A DNA stretch of 64,000 nucleotides from Oceanobacillus sojae. Its GTDB lineage: Bacteria > Bacillota > Bacilli > Bacillales > Amphibacillaceae. The notes below the pieces were generated by a model, which was not told the origin of the DNA, searched no databases, and saw only the letters and a list, made by a program, of their open reading frames with translations. How positions within the stretch are numbered: position 1 is the stretch's first letter; the number at the start of each line of letters is the position of its first letter. This document shows, in pieces, positions 28,670-36,707 of this stretch. The position numbers were made by a program, and so were the translations under genes. The stretch covers positions 62,001 to 126,000 of the forward strand of contig NZ_BJYM01000004.1 of NCBI RefSeq assembly GCF_007991515.1, read 5' to 3'.

Positions 28670-28698
28670 GTAAACCCTCCCTTTCAGGGAGGGTTTAC
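28670..28698 (-). terminator. Probable terminator of the rodZ-like gene
   Basis: GTAAACCCTCCCT pairs perfectly with AGGGAGGGTTTAC around GAA on the minus strand. The T-run is short, so strength is uncertain. Confidence 0.6.
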
Positions 28699-28714
28699 AG
28701 GTTACTTAATATAG

Positions 28715-29614
28715 TTAATTACCAATTTGTAACTCTAAACGCTGATGGATTGCAGATGTTGGGTACTCAATATCTGTTCCATCAACAGAAATTGTTACAG
28801 CTGATGAATTACCTATATTTAGTAATACGGAATCTTCATCAGAAATATCAATTTCTAATGGGGATGCTTCTGCATCAAAATTGCCGCTGAATAAGGACTC
28901 GTCATCTCCGCCGGTTACATCTAACCAGCTGTTCAAGTCTGCATCAGCTGATTCCAGCGTTAATACAGCTTCATCACTAACATTTGATATCTCAAGTACA
29001 GATGTTGGAGAAGACCCTGTTCCTTCTTCTACTACCTCAACAGAAACTTCTTCATTTTCTTCTGTTTCCTGTTCCTCATCTTCATTTCCTTCGTCATCGT
29101 TATTCTCTTCAGAATCATCTGCTGCAGCGTCATTACCATTGCCACTATCATCTGAATCGGTAATAATCGTACTGCTATCCGTATTATTATCCTCAACTGG
29201 CTCTCCTTCATTCGAGGAGGAGCTCTGACGCAGGAAAAATATTGCTACCGCGATAATAGCGATAATTAATAAAATAACTGTAACCGTTGGAATGATGGAT
29301 GATGAACGAGATTCTTTATCTGATTTACTCTCTTTTCTTGTCCGTTGTATCCGGCTGTATTGTACATTTTCTTCTTCTTCTGTGGGAGGAAGCTCCTCTT
29401 TATGATCTGTCATAAGCTCGTCCGGATTTATCCCTACCGCAGACGCATATTCTTTTATAAAAGCACGTGTGTAGAATTTCCCTGGGAGAATATTGAAATT
29501 CCCTTCTTCAATTGCAACTAAATACCTTTTTTGTATTTTTGTTTTTTCCTGCAGGCTGTCCAGAGAAATATCTTTGGCCAGCCGTGCTTCTTTTAGTTTT
29601 TCACCAACATCCAT
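28715..29614 (-). CDS. ymfM: RodZ-like membrane protein with N-terminal helix-turn-helix (YmfM family)
   Basis: A 299-residue protein. Residues 1-70 form a Cro-type helix-turn-helix (GEKLKEARLAKDISLDSLQE, AIEEGNFNILPGKFYTRAFI). One transmembrane helix lies at about 106-128. A highly acidic, Ser/Asn-rich linker (133-195) is followed by a C-terminal DUF4115-like beta domain. The layout is that of RodZ, which links MreB to the membrane and helps cell shape. The linker composition fits a halotolerant organism. It is encoded just before pgsA, as in B. subtilis. Confidence 0.88.
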   Translation of the reverse strand: MDVGEKLKEARLAKDISLDSLQEKTKIQKRYLVAIEEGNFNILPGKFYTRAFIKEYASAVGINPDELMTDHKEELPPTEEEENVQYSRIQRTRKESKSDKESRSSSIIPTVTVILLIIAIIAVAIFFLRQSSSSNEGEPVEDNNTDSSTIITDSDDSGNGNDAAADDSEENNDDEGNEDEEQETEENEEVSVEVVEEGTGSSPTSVLEISNVSDEAVLTLESADADLNSWLDVTGGDDESLFSGNFDAEASPLEIDISDEDSVLLNIGNSSAVTISVDGTDIEYPTSAIHQRLELQIGN

Positions 29615-29639
29615 TTAAAACACCTTCCACCTTTGTAAA

Positions 29640-30425
29640 TTAAAACATCGAGAATCCGTCCTGCCGTAAATCTTCATTTTCCACTGTTTCATAAGTGATT
29701 TCCTGATCTTCGTGGGTTCTGAGCTCAATAATATAATCAAAATCCTCCATGCTGTATTCCGTAGATTGAACGAATATATCCGGATGTTCAATCACCTTGA
29801 CAGTCGGCAGCTGCATAATTTCTCTAATCAGCTGCCAGTGCTCTTCTTCATTCATTTTTCTTTTTGACACAATACCATCGATAATGTAAATATTGTCTGA
29901 ATCATATTCCCCTTCAATTAAACTTTTACGCACAGTTTGTTTAATCATAGTGCTGGATACAAACAGCCATCTCTTATTTGCGCTGACACTCGCTGCAACA
30001 ACAGATTCTGTTTTTCCTACTCTGGGCATTCCTCTTATCCCAATAAGTTTATGCCCTTCCACCTTAAATAATTCAGCCATAAAATCGACTAAAAGTCCAA
30101 GTTCATTTCGTACAAAACGAATAGTTTTACGGTCCTCATTATCGTGATGGATGAACTTTCCATGCCGGACTGTAATTTTATCACGTAATTTAGGCTTACG
30201 AAGTTTGTGTACTTTAATCGCATCCATTGTTTCTAAAATATATTTAAGTCTAACTATATTTTCATCATACTTAGACAGGATGAGCATGGCTCTGCGAGAA
30301 TTTTCCACACCATTAATCATAATGATATTAATGGAGAGCATTCCAAGTAAAGAGGAAATTTCGCCTAATAATCCCGGGCGGTTTTTTAAATTTTCATACT
30401 CTAGGTACCACTGTGTTCTGTCCAT
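29640..30425 (-). CDS. ymfK: YmfK family protein (DUF3388)
   Basis: A 261-residue protein. The N-terminal 80 residues resemble an ACT-like domain (WYLEYENLKNRPGLLGEISS). The middle contains GIRGMPRVGKTESVVAASVS, a P-loop-like GxxRVGKT that suggests nucleotide binding. Function is unknown; position before ymfM and after ymfJ follows B. subtilis. ATG behind AAGGAG. Confidence 0.85.
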   Translation of the reverse strand: MDRTQWYLEYENLKNRPGLLGEISSLLGMLSINIIMINGVENSRRAMLILSKYDENIVRLKYILETMDAIKVHKLRKPKLRDKITVRHGKFIHHDNEDRKTIRFVRNELGLLVDFMAELFKVEGHKLIGIRGMPRVGKTESVVAASVSANKRWLFVSSTMIKQTVRKSLIEGEYDSDNIYIIDGIVSKRKMNEEEHWQLIREIMQLPTVKVIEHPDIFVQSTEYSMEDFDYIIELRTHEDQEITYETVENEDLRQDGFSMF

Positions 30426-30442
30426 GATAAGCTCCTTTTAGA

Positions 30443-30523
30443 GTCTGCTCAAAAAGCCTGAATTAAAAATAACACGTCAGGAAAGAGACATCCCAATCCT
30501 TTTTATCGTCTTTTTGAACATAC
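30443..30523. repeat. Short MITE-like element upstream of ymfK
   Basis: Ends TGCTCAAAAAG (30446) and GTCTTTTTGAACA (to 30520), again the TGTTCAAAAAGTC family, total about 81 bp. Flanking CCTTTTAGA and ACTTTTTAA agree at 6 of 9 positions, a possible decayed target duplication. Confidence 0.6.
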
Positions 30524-30714
30524 ACTTTTTAAAGTAATCTTTTCAAACAGATAACTTATTATGTCGTACTATGTATCATCATATCGAAAAAAGGATAATG
30601 TTTCTATTATAATATACCATCTTTTTAGTTTTTCCTAAACAGCTAACACCTTTTTCATCATTCATTTTTCTGAAACACTTCCATACAAAAAATGAATAAC
30701 GTTTATCCATACAT

Positions 30715-30752
30715 AAAAAGAAGCTATATAGATAATCCTATACAGCTTCTCT
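30715..30752 (-). terminator. Terminator of ymfJ
   Basis: On the minus strand AGAAGCTGTATAGG pairs with CTATATAGCTTCT, loop ATTAT, followed by TTTTATG. Confidence 0.82.
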
Positions 30753-30769
30753 TCTGAAATATTCATTAG

Positions 30770-31021
30770 TTAATCATGCTTTTGGACAAGCTTAATCATC
30801 GCGCTGGCAAGAGCTTGCTGCTCTTCTTCAGAAGCTGTACTCCACAACTCTTTCAGCACCTTTTCTTCCGGCGTTTTAGCATCAACACTTTCAGCTAAAT
30901 AATCACCGACTTCAGCTGCCAAATTAGTTAAAGTATCATGGTTAATACCACTTTCTTCAGCTTGCTGCAAACGTCCCTTTAAAAAGCCTTTCCATGAATC
31001 GAAGTTATCTAATACTGACAT
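30770..31021 (-). CDS. ymfJ: YmfJ family protein (DUF3243)
   Basis: An 83-residue soluble protein beginning MSVLDNFDSWKGFLKGRLQQ, with the conserved AAEVGDYLAESVDAKTPEEK and KELWSTASEEEQQALASAMI. Function is not known. Start at 31021 has GAGGAGG nine bases upstream; the longer frame to 31039 starts inside the binding region. Confidence 0.9.
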   Translation of the reverse strand: MSVLDNFDSWKGFLKGRLQQAEESGINHDTLTNLAAEVGDYLAESVDAKTPEEKVLKELWSTASEEEQQALASAMIKLVQKHD

Positions 31022-31294
31022 TTGGACACGCCTCCTCAAAAGTATTCTTTTGCAAATTAAGAAGTCTCACGATTTGCCAACCATTATCCCTGTTACCAGG
31101 GACATACAGCTTTTTCAGAACACCATTTTATATCTCTTTATTCGCAAAAATAAAGGCTGACTACATAAGCGGGCTGTTCTGAAACTCTCCTTAAGCACCT
31201 ATAGTATTTGAGGAATTTTAAAATTTATACATGCCCAATTATCTTTTACCATAGAGAAACGCTTGTAATTATGCTGTTGAATGAAGATATCCTT

Positions 31295-32011
31295 CTACAA
31301 ACCGCCATTAATATGAATGACTTCACCCTGAATATAACTGGATTCTTCACTAAGTAAATAGCTGATTACATTGGCAACCTCTTCAGGACGCCCCGCCCGA
31401 TTCTCCGGAATTTCATTAATAAAGGCATCTGCTTCTTCAAGAGATAAATTGTGATTCATTTTCGTATCAATAAAACCGGGGCTTACTGCATTTACCCGGA
31501 TATTGGATAATGCTACTTCTTTTGCCAAAGCCTTTACAAATATATTTTGGGCTCCCTTTACACTGGAGTAGACAACTTCATTACTTGCCCCATAATCGCC
31601 CCAAATGCTTGTAACAAATAAAATATTTCCTTTTCTTTGGCGGATCATAGCTGGAAGAAAATGATGGGTAATCAACCATGGCGACTTGACATGAACCTGC
31701 AGTAAGTCATCCATCTCTTCAGCTCTCATATCCTGAAACAAACCATAATGTGCATGACCGCCAGCAAAAATAATTCCATCTACAGAGATAGATACAGCCT
31801 CAATAAAATCAGCTACCTCTGCTTCATCTGCTAAATCCGCCTGATAAGCAGCTAAGATAGCGTTTCGCTCATCAGCCTGCATTAATTCTTTAATAGGTGC
31901 CTGATTGGAATGATAATGAAGGATAAGCTGATACCCGGTGTCCAGCAATTTTTTTGCAATAGCTGAACCGATATCACCACTCGCACCAATTAAAAGGATA
32001 TTCCCTTTCAT
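31295..32011 (-). CDS. ymfI: SDR family reductase YmfI (EF-P aminopentanol modification)
   Basis: A 238-residue short-chain dehydrogenase: GASGDIGSAIAKKL near residue 9 binds NAD(P), and the catalytic YxxxK is YSSVKG. In B. subtilis YmfI is the reductase that converts the 5-aminopentanone on elongation factor P Lys32 to 5-aminopentanol; mutants of ymfF and ymfH also affect this modification. The gene overlaps ymfH by 4 bp, so the three are one operon. Function here is inferred from that conserved context. Confidence 0.88.
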   Translation of the reverse strand: MKGNILLIGASGDIGSAIAKKLLDTGYQLILHYHSNQAPIKELMQADERNAILAAYQADLADEAEVADFIEAVSISVDGIIFAGGHAHYGLFQDMRAEEMDDLLQVHVKSPWLITHHFLPAMIRQRKGNILFVTSIWGDYGASNEVVYSSVKGAQNIFVKALAKEVALSNIRVNAVSPGFIDTKMNHNLSLEEADAFINEIPENRAGRPEEVANVISYLLSEESSYIQGEVIHINGGL

Positions 32012-33303
32012 TTATCCACCGTTTGATTTTGAATCGTGCATGTTGCCAGACGTTCTTCTTCTATCCATGAATTTAAAAACACATTTACATCCTGAACAGT
32101 CAGTTTTTGAATAAATGGTACGATATCAAATAAATTTACCTTTTTAAAGGATAAAGTGGCAAATTGATTCGCAATAAATTCCAAAGAATTCATCGCACGG
32201 AGCAATTGCCCCATCTTTTTCTTTTTCATCCGTTCAAAATCTGCTTCACTAATTTCGTGGTCTTTGGTTGATAAAAGCAATTCCTGCACCCGTGAGGAAA
32301 AAGCTTCAGGATTATTGGTATTGGAACCAATGGAAACATAACCAAAAGAAGTTTGCAGATTACTTTCAAAAAAGAAGCTGTTATCAATTAAATCTTCATC
32401 ATATAGTTTTTGGTAAAACTCTCCGCCAGTTGAAAAGAAATGATCAAGCACCATATCAACGAATAAATCACGTTTCAGGTATTCTTCGCCTTCGAGCTGC
32501 TTATTCGGCTCTTTAATACCTACTGCACATTTAGGAATAGATACCGGCATATTTATCATTAAGTTCTTTTCTTTTACAGTATCAGGCTCTTCCGGAAACT
32601 GCCGCTTTATATCGTCCAGCTTATCAAATGATTTTTTCTGCTGGTTTTCTTTAATTAAATTCATCATTTCCTGAGCATCAAAGTTTCCAGTTACAAATAA
32701 GATCATATTTTCCGGATGATAGAAAGTATGGTAACAGGTATATAAATCATCCTTTGTTATGGTGTAAATGGAATCTACTGTGCCTGCAATATCAATATTC
32801 ACAGGATGGTTATGGAACAACGCTTTATTCGTTCCCATAAACAGACGCCAATCCGGCTGATCATCATACATATTAATTTCCTGCGCGATGATTCCTTTTT
32901 CCTTCTCTACGGATTGCTCAGAGAAATAGGGATCCTGCACAAAATCAACCAATGTTAATACGTTCTTCTCAATATTACTTGTCGCCGAAAATAAATAAGC
33001 TGTTTCTGTAAAGGAAGTAAAGGCGTTTGGAGAAGCTGCCTGCTTGGTAAAATCCGTAAATACATCACGATCTTCTTTCTCAAAGAGCTTATGCTCCAAG
33101 AAATGAGCAATTCCATCCGGCACAGTGATCGCCTCTGTTTGACCAATAGGTACAAAGCTCTGATCAATCGATCCGTAATTTGTCATGAAAACACCATATG
33201 TTTTCGCCAATTCCGGTTTTGGTAGTAGACAAACCTGCAGTCCGTTATCCAGTTTTTCTTCATATAAAGTTTCATCAATTGTATCAAAATACTGCTTATT
33301 CAT
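32008..33303 (-). CDS. ymfH: M16 family peptidase YmfH
   Basis: A 431-residue zinc peptidase of the pitrilysin family with an intact inverted zinc motif HFLEH at 67-71 and a downstream EKEKGIIAQEINMYDDQ segment that supplies the third ligand. It pairs with YmfF, which lacks the motif. The start at 33303 lies six bases after GGAGGAG and overlaps the ymfF end by 8 bp. In B. subtilis it is linked genetically to EF-P modification. Confidence 0.9.
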   Translation of the reverse strand: MNKQYFDTIDETLYEEKLDNGLQVCLLPKPELAKTYGVFMTNYGSIDQSFVPIGQTEAITVPDGIAHFLEHKLFEKEDRDVFTDFTKQAASPNAFTSFTETAYLFSATSNIEKNVLTLVDFVQDPYFSEQSVEKEKGIIAQEINMYDDQPDWRLFMGTNKALFHNHPVNIDIAGTVDSIYTITKDDLYTCYHTFYHPENMILFVTGNFDAQEMMNLIKENQQKKSFDKLDDIKRQFPEEPDTVKEKNLMINMPVSIPKCAVGIKEPNKQLEGEEYLKRDLFVDMVLDHFFSTGGEFYQKLYDEDLIDNSFFFESNLQTSFGYVSIGSNTNNPEAFSSRVQELLLSTKDHEISEADFERMKKKKMGQLLRAMNSLEFIANQFATLSFKKVNLFDIVPFIQKLTVQDVNVFLNSWIEEERLATCTIQNQTVDK

Positions 33304-34582
33304 CGGCCTCTCCTCCTTCACTTGTTAATAAGTACACCATGTTTTCCTTCACTTGATTCGCTACTTCGATAACCTGCTCTCTAGTTACCTGCTGAATACC
33401 ATGAAACAGCTCATCAACTGTAATCTCTTTGTGTCCAACTACTTGCTGATACATAAATTCAATCATACCCTGCGTATGATCTAAGGTCTCTTTTAATTGA
33501 TTGATAATAAGAAGCTTTGTTTCTTCCAGTTCTTCTTCCGTAAATTCGCCATTTTTCATAGCTTCCAACTGCTCACGGATAATTGTCAATGCCTTATTAT
33601 AATCCTCTGGAGCAATTCCGCTCATCACAAATAATAAACCTTTATGACTCTCCATCCGGGAGACAGCATAATAAGCCAGGCTATTCTTTTCTCTTACATT
33701 TATAAATAATTTTGAACTTGGGAAACCGCCGAACATCCCATTAAAAACCTGCAATGCCGGATACTTTTCATCTCGGAAAAGAATATTGGTCCGATAGCCG
33801 ATATTCAGCTTCGCCTGCTGCATCTGATCTTCTTCGATCAGTTCTTTGGATGTAACTGATTGCGCTGGCACATCATCATTAACAGGAGCTTCTTTTTTCT
33901 TTGATGACCGTTTAAATCGGCTAGTTAATAAATTCAGCATCTGTTCCGCATCAAAATCTCCGCTTACATAAATATCTATCTCATCTTCCTGGTGCATATT
34001 TTGATAATACGTAAACAGCTCCTGATTTGAAAACGCTGATAAATCCTTCTCATAGCCTTGTGCATGAATACTATAGCGTTCACCTGAACACATTTCGTCC
34101 ATTAGCCGGATATTAGCATAGCTGGCCTTATCATCCTTAATAGAAAGTATATTTTGACGAAGAATTTCTTTTTCTCGGTCGAATACCCGCTTAGGAAATC
34201 CGTTCTCTTCCTGATTTGGTTTATAAACAATTTCATACAGCAGTTCTATCGCCCGTTCCAATAATGAATTGGTTCCAGGCAGGAATTTTTCATTTGGTAC
34301 TTCCAAATAAAATGTCAAAATATGACTTTCTCCTTTTTTTGATCCTCCGATAGAAAGCACTGCCCCATACAATTCTGCCAATTCCTCCTGCAGTTCTTTG
34401 CGCGTAGGAAAGGAAGCTGTTCCCTGTTTTAACACATAAGGAAGCAGAGCCCGTTTTGTAATGGTTCCTCTCTCCAGCGGTGCACGAAATTTTACTGCAA
34501 AGGTTAATGTTTTATGTTTTTTATTCGGAAGCATGTGAAATTGTATATTATTTTCATTCTGTTTAATTTCCTTAACACTCAT
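33296..34582 (-). CDS. ymfF: M16-like inactive peptidase subunit YmfF
   Basis: A 428-residue M16-fold protein. The position equivalent to HxxEH reads LLPYVLKQGTASFPTRKELQ, without the zinc ligands. The C-terminal half keeps the M16 substrate-binding features, such as FGGFPSSKLFINVREKNSLA. Probably the non-catalytic partner of YmfH, as in the heterodimeric mitochondrial-type peptidases. First gene of ymfF-ymfH-ymfI. Confidence 0.9.
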   Translation of the reverse strand: MSVKEIKQNENNIQFHMLPNKKHKTLTFAVKFRAPLERGTITKRALLPYVLKQGTASFPTRKELQEELAELYGAVLSIGGSKKGESHILTFYLEVPNEKFLPGTNSLLERAIELLYEIVYKPNQEENGFPKRVFDREKEILRQNILSIKDDKASYANIRLMDEMCSGERYSIHAQGYEKDLSAFSNQELFTYYQNMHQEDEIDIYVSGDFDAEQMLNLLTSRFKRSSKKKEAPVNDDVPAQSVTSKELIEEDQMQQAKLNIGYRTNILFRDEKYPALQVFNGMFGGFPSSKLFINVREKNSLAYYAVSRMESHKGLLFVMSGIAPEDYNKALTIIREQLEAMKNGEFTEEELEETKLLIINQLKETLDHTQGMIEFMYQQVVGHKEITVDELFHGIQQVTREQVIEVANQVKENMVYLLTSEGGEADE

Positions 34583-34695
34583 ATTTATCCTCCATTCTAA
34601 ACTAGCCAGTATTTATTTTACTCGTTTCTCTCCTTTATCATCCATCATATTCAAAGAAACAGGTATTACATGAGGAAATTTTTTAAAAGTATATA
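34583..34695. other. Upstream region of ymfF
   Basis: The ymfF ribosome binding site lies at about 34588-34595. No other feature was recognised before the inverted-end element starts. The 91-codon reading frame at 34613-34888 reaches into that element and is not treated as a gene. Confidence 0.5.
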
Positions 34696-35560
34696 ACTCA
34701 ACTTTCGCACCTGAGAATAAGTATCTATACCTTACTGTTCCAGGTTGAACATGTTCTTTCTTATCCTGTTTGCATTTTGTTAAATCCCCTACTATATGAA
34801 ATGGAAATTGTGTATAGCTCCTGCAACCAATCACTACGCTTTCCAAGGGGACGGCTTCAGCTAACTTGAAAAGAAAACCGCTTTTCAAGTGGATCTTCAG
34901 CTCACCCGGTTCCCATAGGAGTCTTCGTGGTTGGTCTGCGCTTAGTTAGGCTTCTACAGCGAATGCGGGAAATCATATCCTAATAGGGTTGGATGAAATA
35001 ATCTATTCTTGCTTGATGAAAAGATCATTTTAGTGTTTCAAATGGTTGATTTGGCAATTTAAATGATGCACAACTTGGTATAGTAAAATAGCTTTCATGA
35101 ACAGAAAGTAATCGTGACGGGACATTTTTATATGCACCAACGAAAAATATGTTCTTTGCTGGTCGAATTTCTATTTGCTCCGTTGTATTAAACAGTATAA
35201 AATCTCCTGCTAGCTGCGGCGGACCGTTTTGACTCCTGAGGGAATAGCATCATCTGAAGGTCCACTTTTGCCAAGTGCTCTTCTTAGCAAAAGTTAGCTG
35301 AAGAGCATGCCCCTACCCTAGGCAGGCTAAGGTCGCAACGTCCTGGGGTTGCGATTACTCACCCCATCGAAAAGAGTTGTTGCAACGCCTGCATTAGTAC
35401 GTCCTGTACGTCGAAAGCAAAACGGTCCGCCGCAGCGGTAGCCTTACACGTTATCTTCTTTCTAAATAGCGTTTATGCCTTGTCAAGAGATAGATGGAAA
35501 GAACAGTCAACACCTGTCTCTAGGATAAGCAAGTTATTTTTTTAGGTGTGAAAGTTGAGT
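34696..35560. mobile_element. Non-coding element with 17-bp inverted ends and nested hairpins
   Basis: ACTCAACTTTCGCACCT (34696-34712) is repeated inverted with one mismatch at 35544-35560. ATATA flanks both ends (34691-34695 and 35561-35565), a 5-bp target duplication. Inside are two large hairpins: one built on AACTTGAAAAG/CTTTTCAAGT near 34865-34892, and one closed by a perfect 19-bp inverted repeat (35213-35231 with 35418-35436). The right part is homologous, in opposite orientation, to the repeat at 47433-47905. No transposase reading frame was found. Likely a non-autonomous or decayed transposon. Confidence 0.7.
35213..35436. repeat. Large imperfect hairpin inside the 34.7-35.6 kb element
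   Basis: The outer 19-bp perfect arms are GCTGCGGCGGACCGTTTTG and its complement. Internal paired segments include CACTTTTGCCAAG-type and TTAGCTGAAGAGCATGC-type arms. Compared with the 47.5-kb copy it carries about 100 extra bases (around 35315-35412) with their own palindromes (GGTTGCGATTACTC region). Confidence 0.75.
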
Positions 35561-35655
35561 ATATAGAATTGATCTGTCTTCTAATATAGTTTAAACAACA
35601 GCTTTCCTTTTGATTATAAAATGTTTACAGCTCGCAAAGAAATTCCCCGGCAACA

Positions 35656-36381
35656 TTAAAGACGCCTGCGCACAACTTGAAAGCTGAACATATCTGCCCG
35701 GAAATAATTCATAGAATACAAAACACCCTCATCATTGCTTGTATAGTGCATCTGTTTTAATAAAAGCAGCGGCTGGTCGGGCGTACACTGCAAAATACTA
35801 TAAATGCGTTCATGATATGTAATTGGTTCAATATTTGCAACAGCGTAAGTAATTTGCTTTTCTGAGGCCGCTTCAATCGTACTGAAAATGGAAGCCATCT
35901 CCCGTAATTTTTCTAAAGACAGGTAAGACGCTGGAGCTTTATCAACACAAAATACAACTGGCACATCATCAGCAGTACGTATTCTTTCAATAGCTGTTAC
36001 ATATTCTAAATCCGGGTTGCTGAAATCACGCTTTTCCTGCTCGGTAGCATCTAAAATATCTGTACTGATATATTGTGTCCCAGGCTTCTTTCCTGACTGC
36101 TTAATCATTTGTGTTACACTGCTGAGTTCTTCAATACCTGCCTGGAACAATGGCTTTGTATTTACAAATGTTCCAACTCCATGCCTGCGGGTTACGATAT
36201 TATCTTCTTCCAGCATTCTTAATGCCTCTCGTAAAGTTGCCCGTGAAACCCCTAATTGCTTCGAAAGTTCGTATTCAGATGGCAGTTTTTCTTCCTCTTT
36301 ATATAATCCATCTTCAATGCCTGCTTTTATTTTGTCCATAACCTGCAAATATAAATGTCTGGCATCTTCACGCAAATTCAT
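35656..36381 (-). CDS. ymfC: GntR/HutC family transcriptional regulator YmfC
   Basis: A 241-residue regulator: N-terminal winged helix (LPSEYELSKQLGVSRATLREALR, about 34-56) and a C-terminal UTRA ligand-binding domain (about 85-235). It lies between spoIIIE and the ymf operon as in B. subtilis. Target genes and ligand are unknown. ATG behind GAGGTGAAG. Confidence 0.9.
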   Translation of the reverse strand: MNLREDARHLYLQVMDKIKAGIEDGLYKEEEKLPSEYELSKQLGVSRATLREALRMLEEDNIVTRRHGVGTFVNTKPLFQAGIEELSSVTQMIKQSGKKPGTQYISTDILDATEQEKRDFSNPDLEYVTAIERIRTADDVPVVFCVDKAPASYLSLEKLREMASIFSTIEAASEKQITYAVANIEPITYHERIYSILQCTPDQPLLLLKQMHYTSNDEGVLYSMNYFRADMFSFQVVRRRL

Positions 36382-36667
36382 TTCTTCACCTCTTTTCTTA
36401 TCAAATACTTCATCTATAGCCTTTTTGCATCTGTTATTAATCGTACCACTTCTTCTGCTAATTTTGAACTTTAAAAAATTATTATCTGAACAAAAGCTCA
36501 GAGCCCCTGTACAGCAACGTACAAACCGGACTGCACACTTTGAATCGACGGCGACTTATTATCTGGTTACTCAGGGAGATTGCCGGCTATTAAGCCTGTG
36601 AATCTGGACAGTTATATCTATGAACCAGAAATAAATTCACATCAAAAGTACTTTCTTACAGAATGAG
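36382..36667. other. Intergenic region between spoIIIE and ymfC
   Basis: Nothing recognisable beyond the ymfC upstream sequence and the spoIIIE terminator, which begins at 36668. Confidence 0.5.
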
Positions 36668-36707
36668 AAAAAACCGGTTTATCTACAACAGATAAACCGG
36701 TTTTTTT
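36668..36707 (-). terminator. Terminator of spoIIIE
   Basis: AAAACCGGTTTATC and GATAAACCGGTTTT form a perfect stem flanked by A and T runs; it overlaps the last bases of spoIIIE. Confidence 0.9.

Noticed and set aside
28881-29228. 115-codon Ser-rich reading frame opposite the rodZ-like gene
   Set aside because: It is the complement of the acidic linker of the real gene and has no independent support.
34613-34888. 91-codon reading frame on the minus strand
   Set aside because: It lies across the end and hairpin arms of the mobile element; no binding site or homology is evident.
35213-35436. CRISPR-like or tRNA-like structure
   Set aside because: The repeats are a single nested palindrome, without regularly spaced direct repeats or cloverleaf features.
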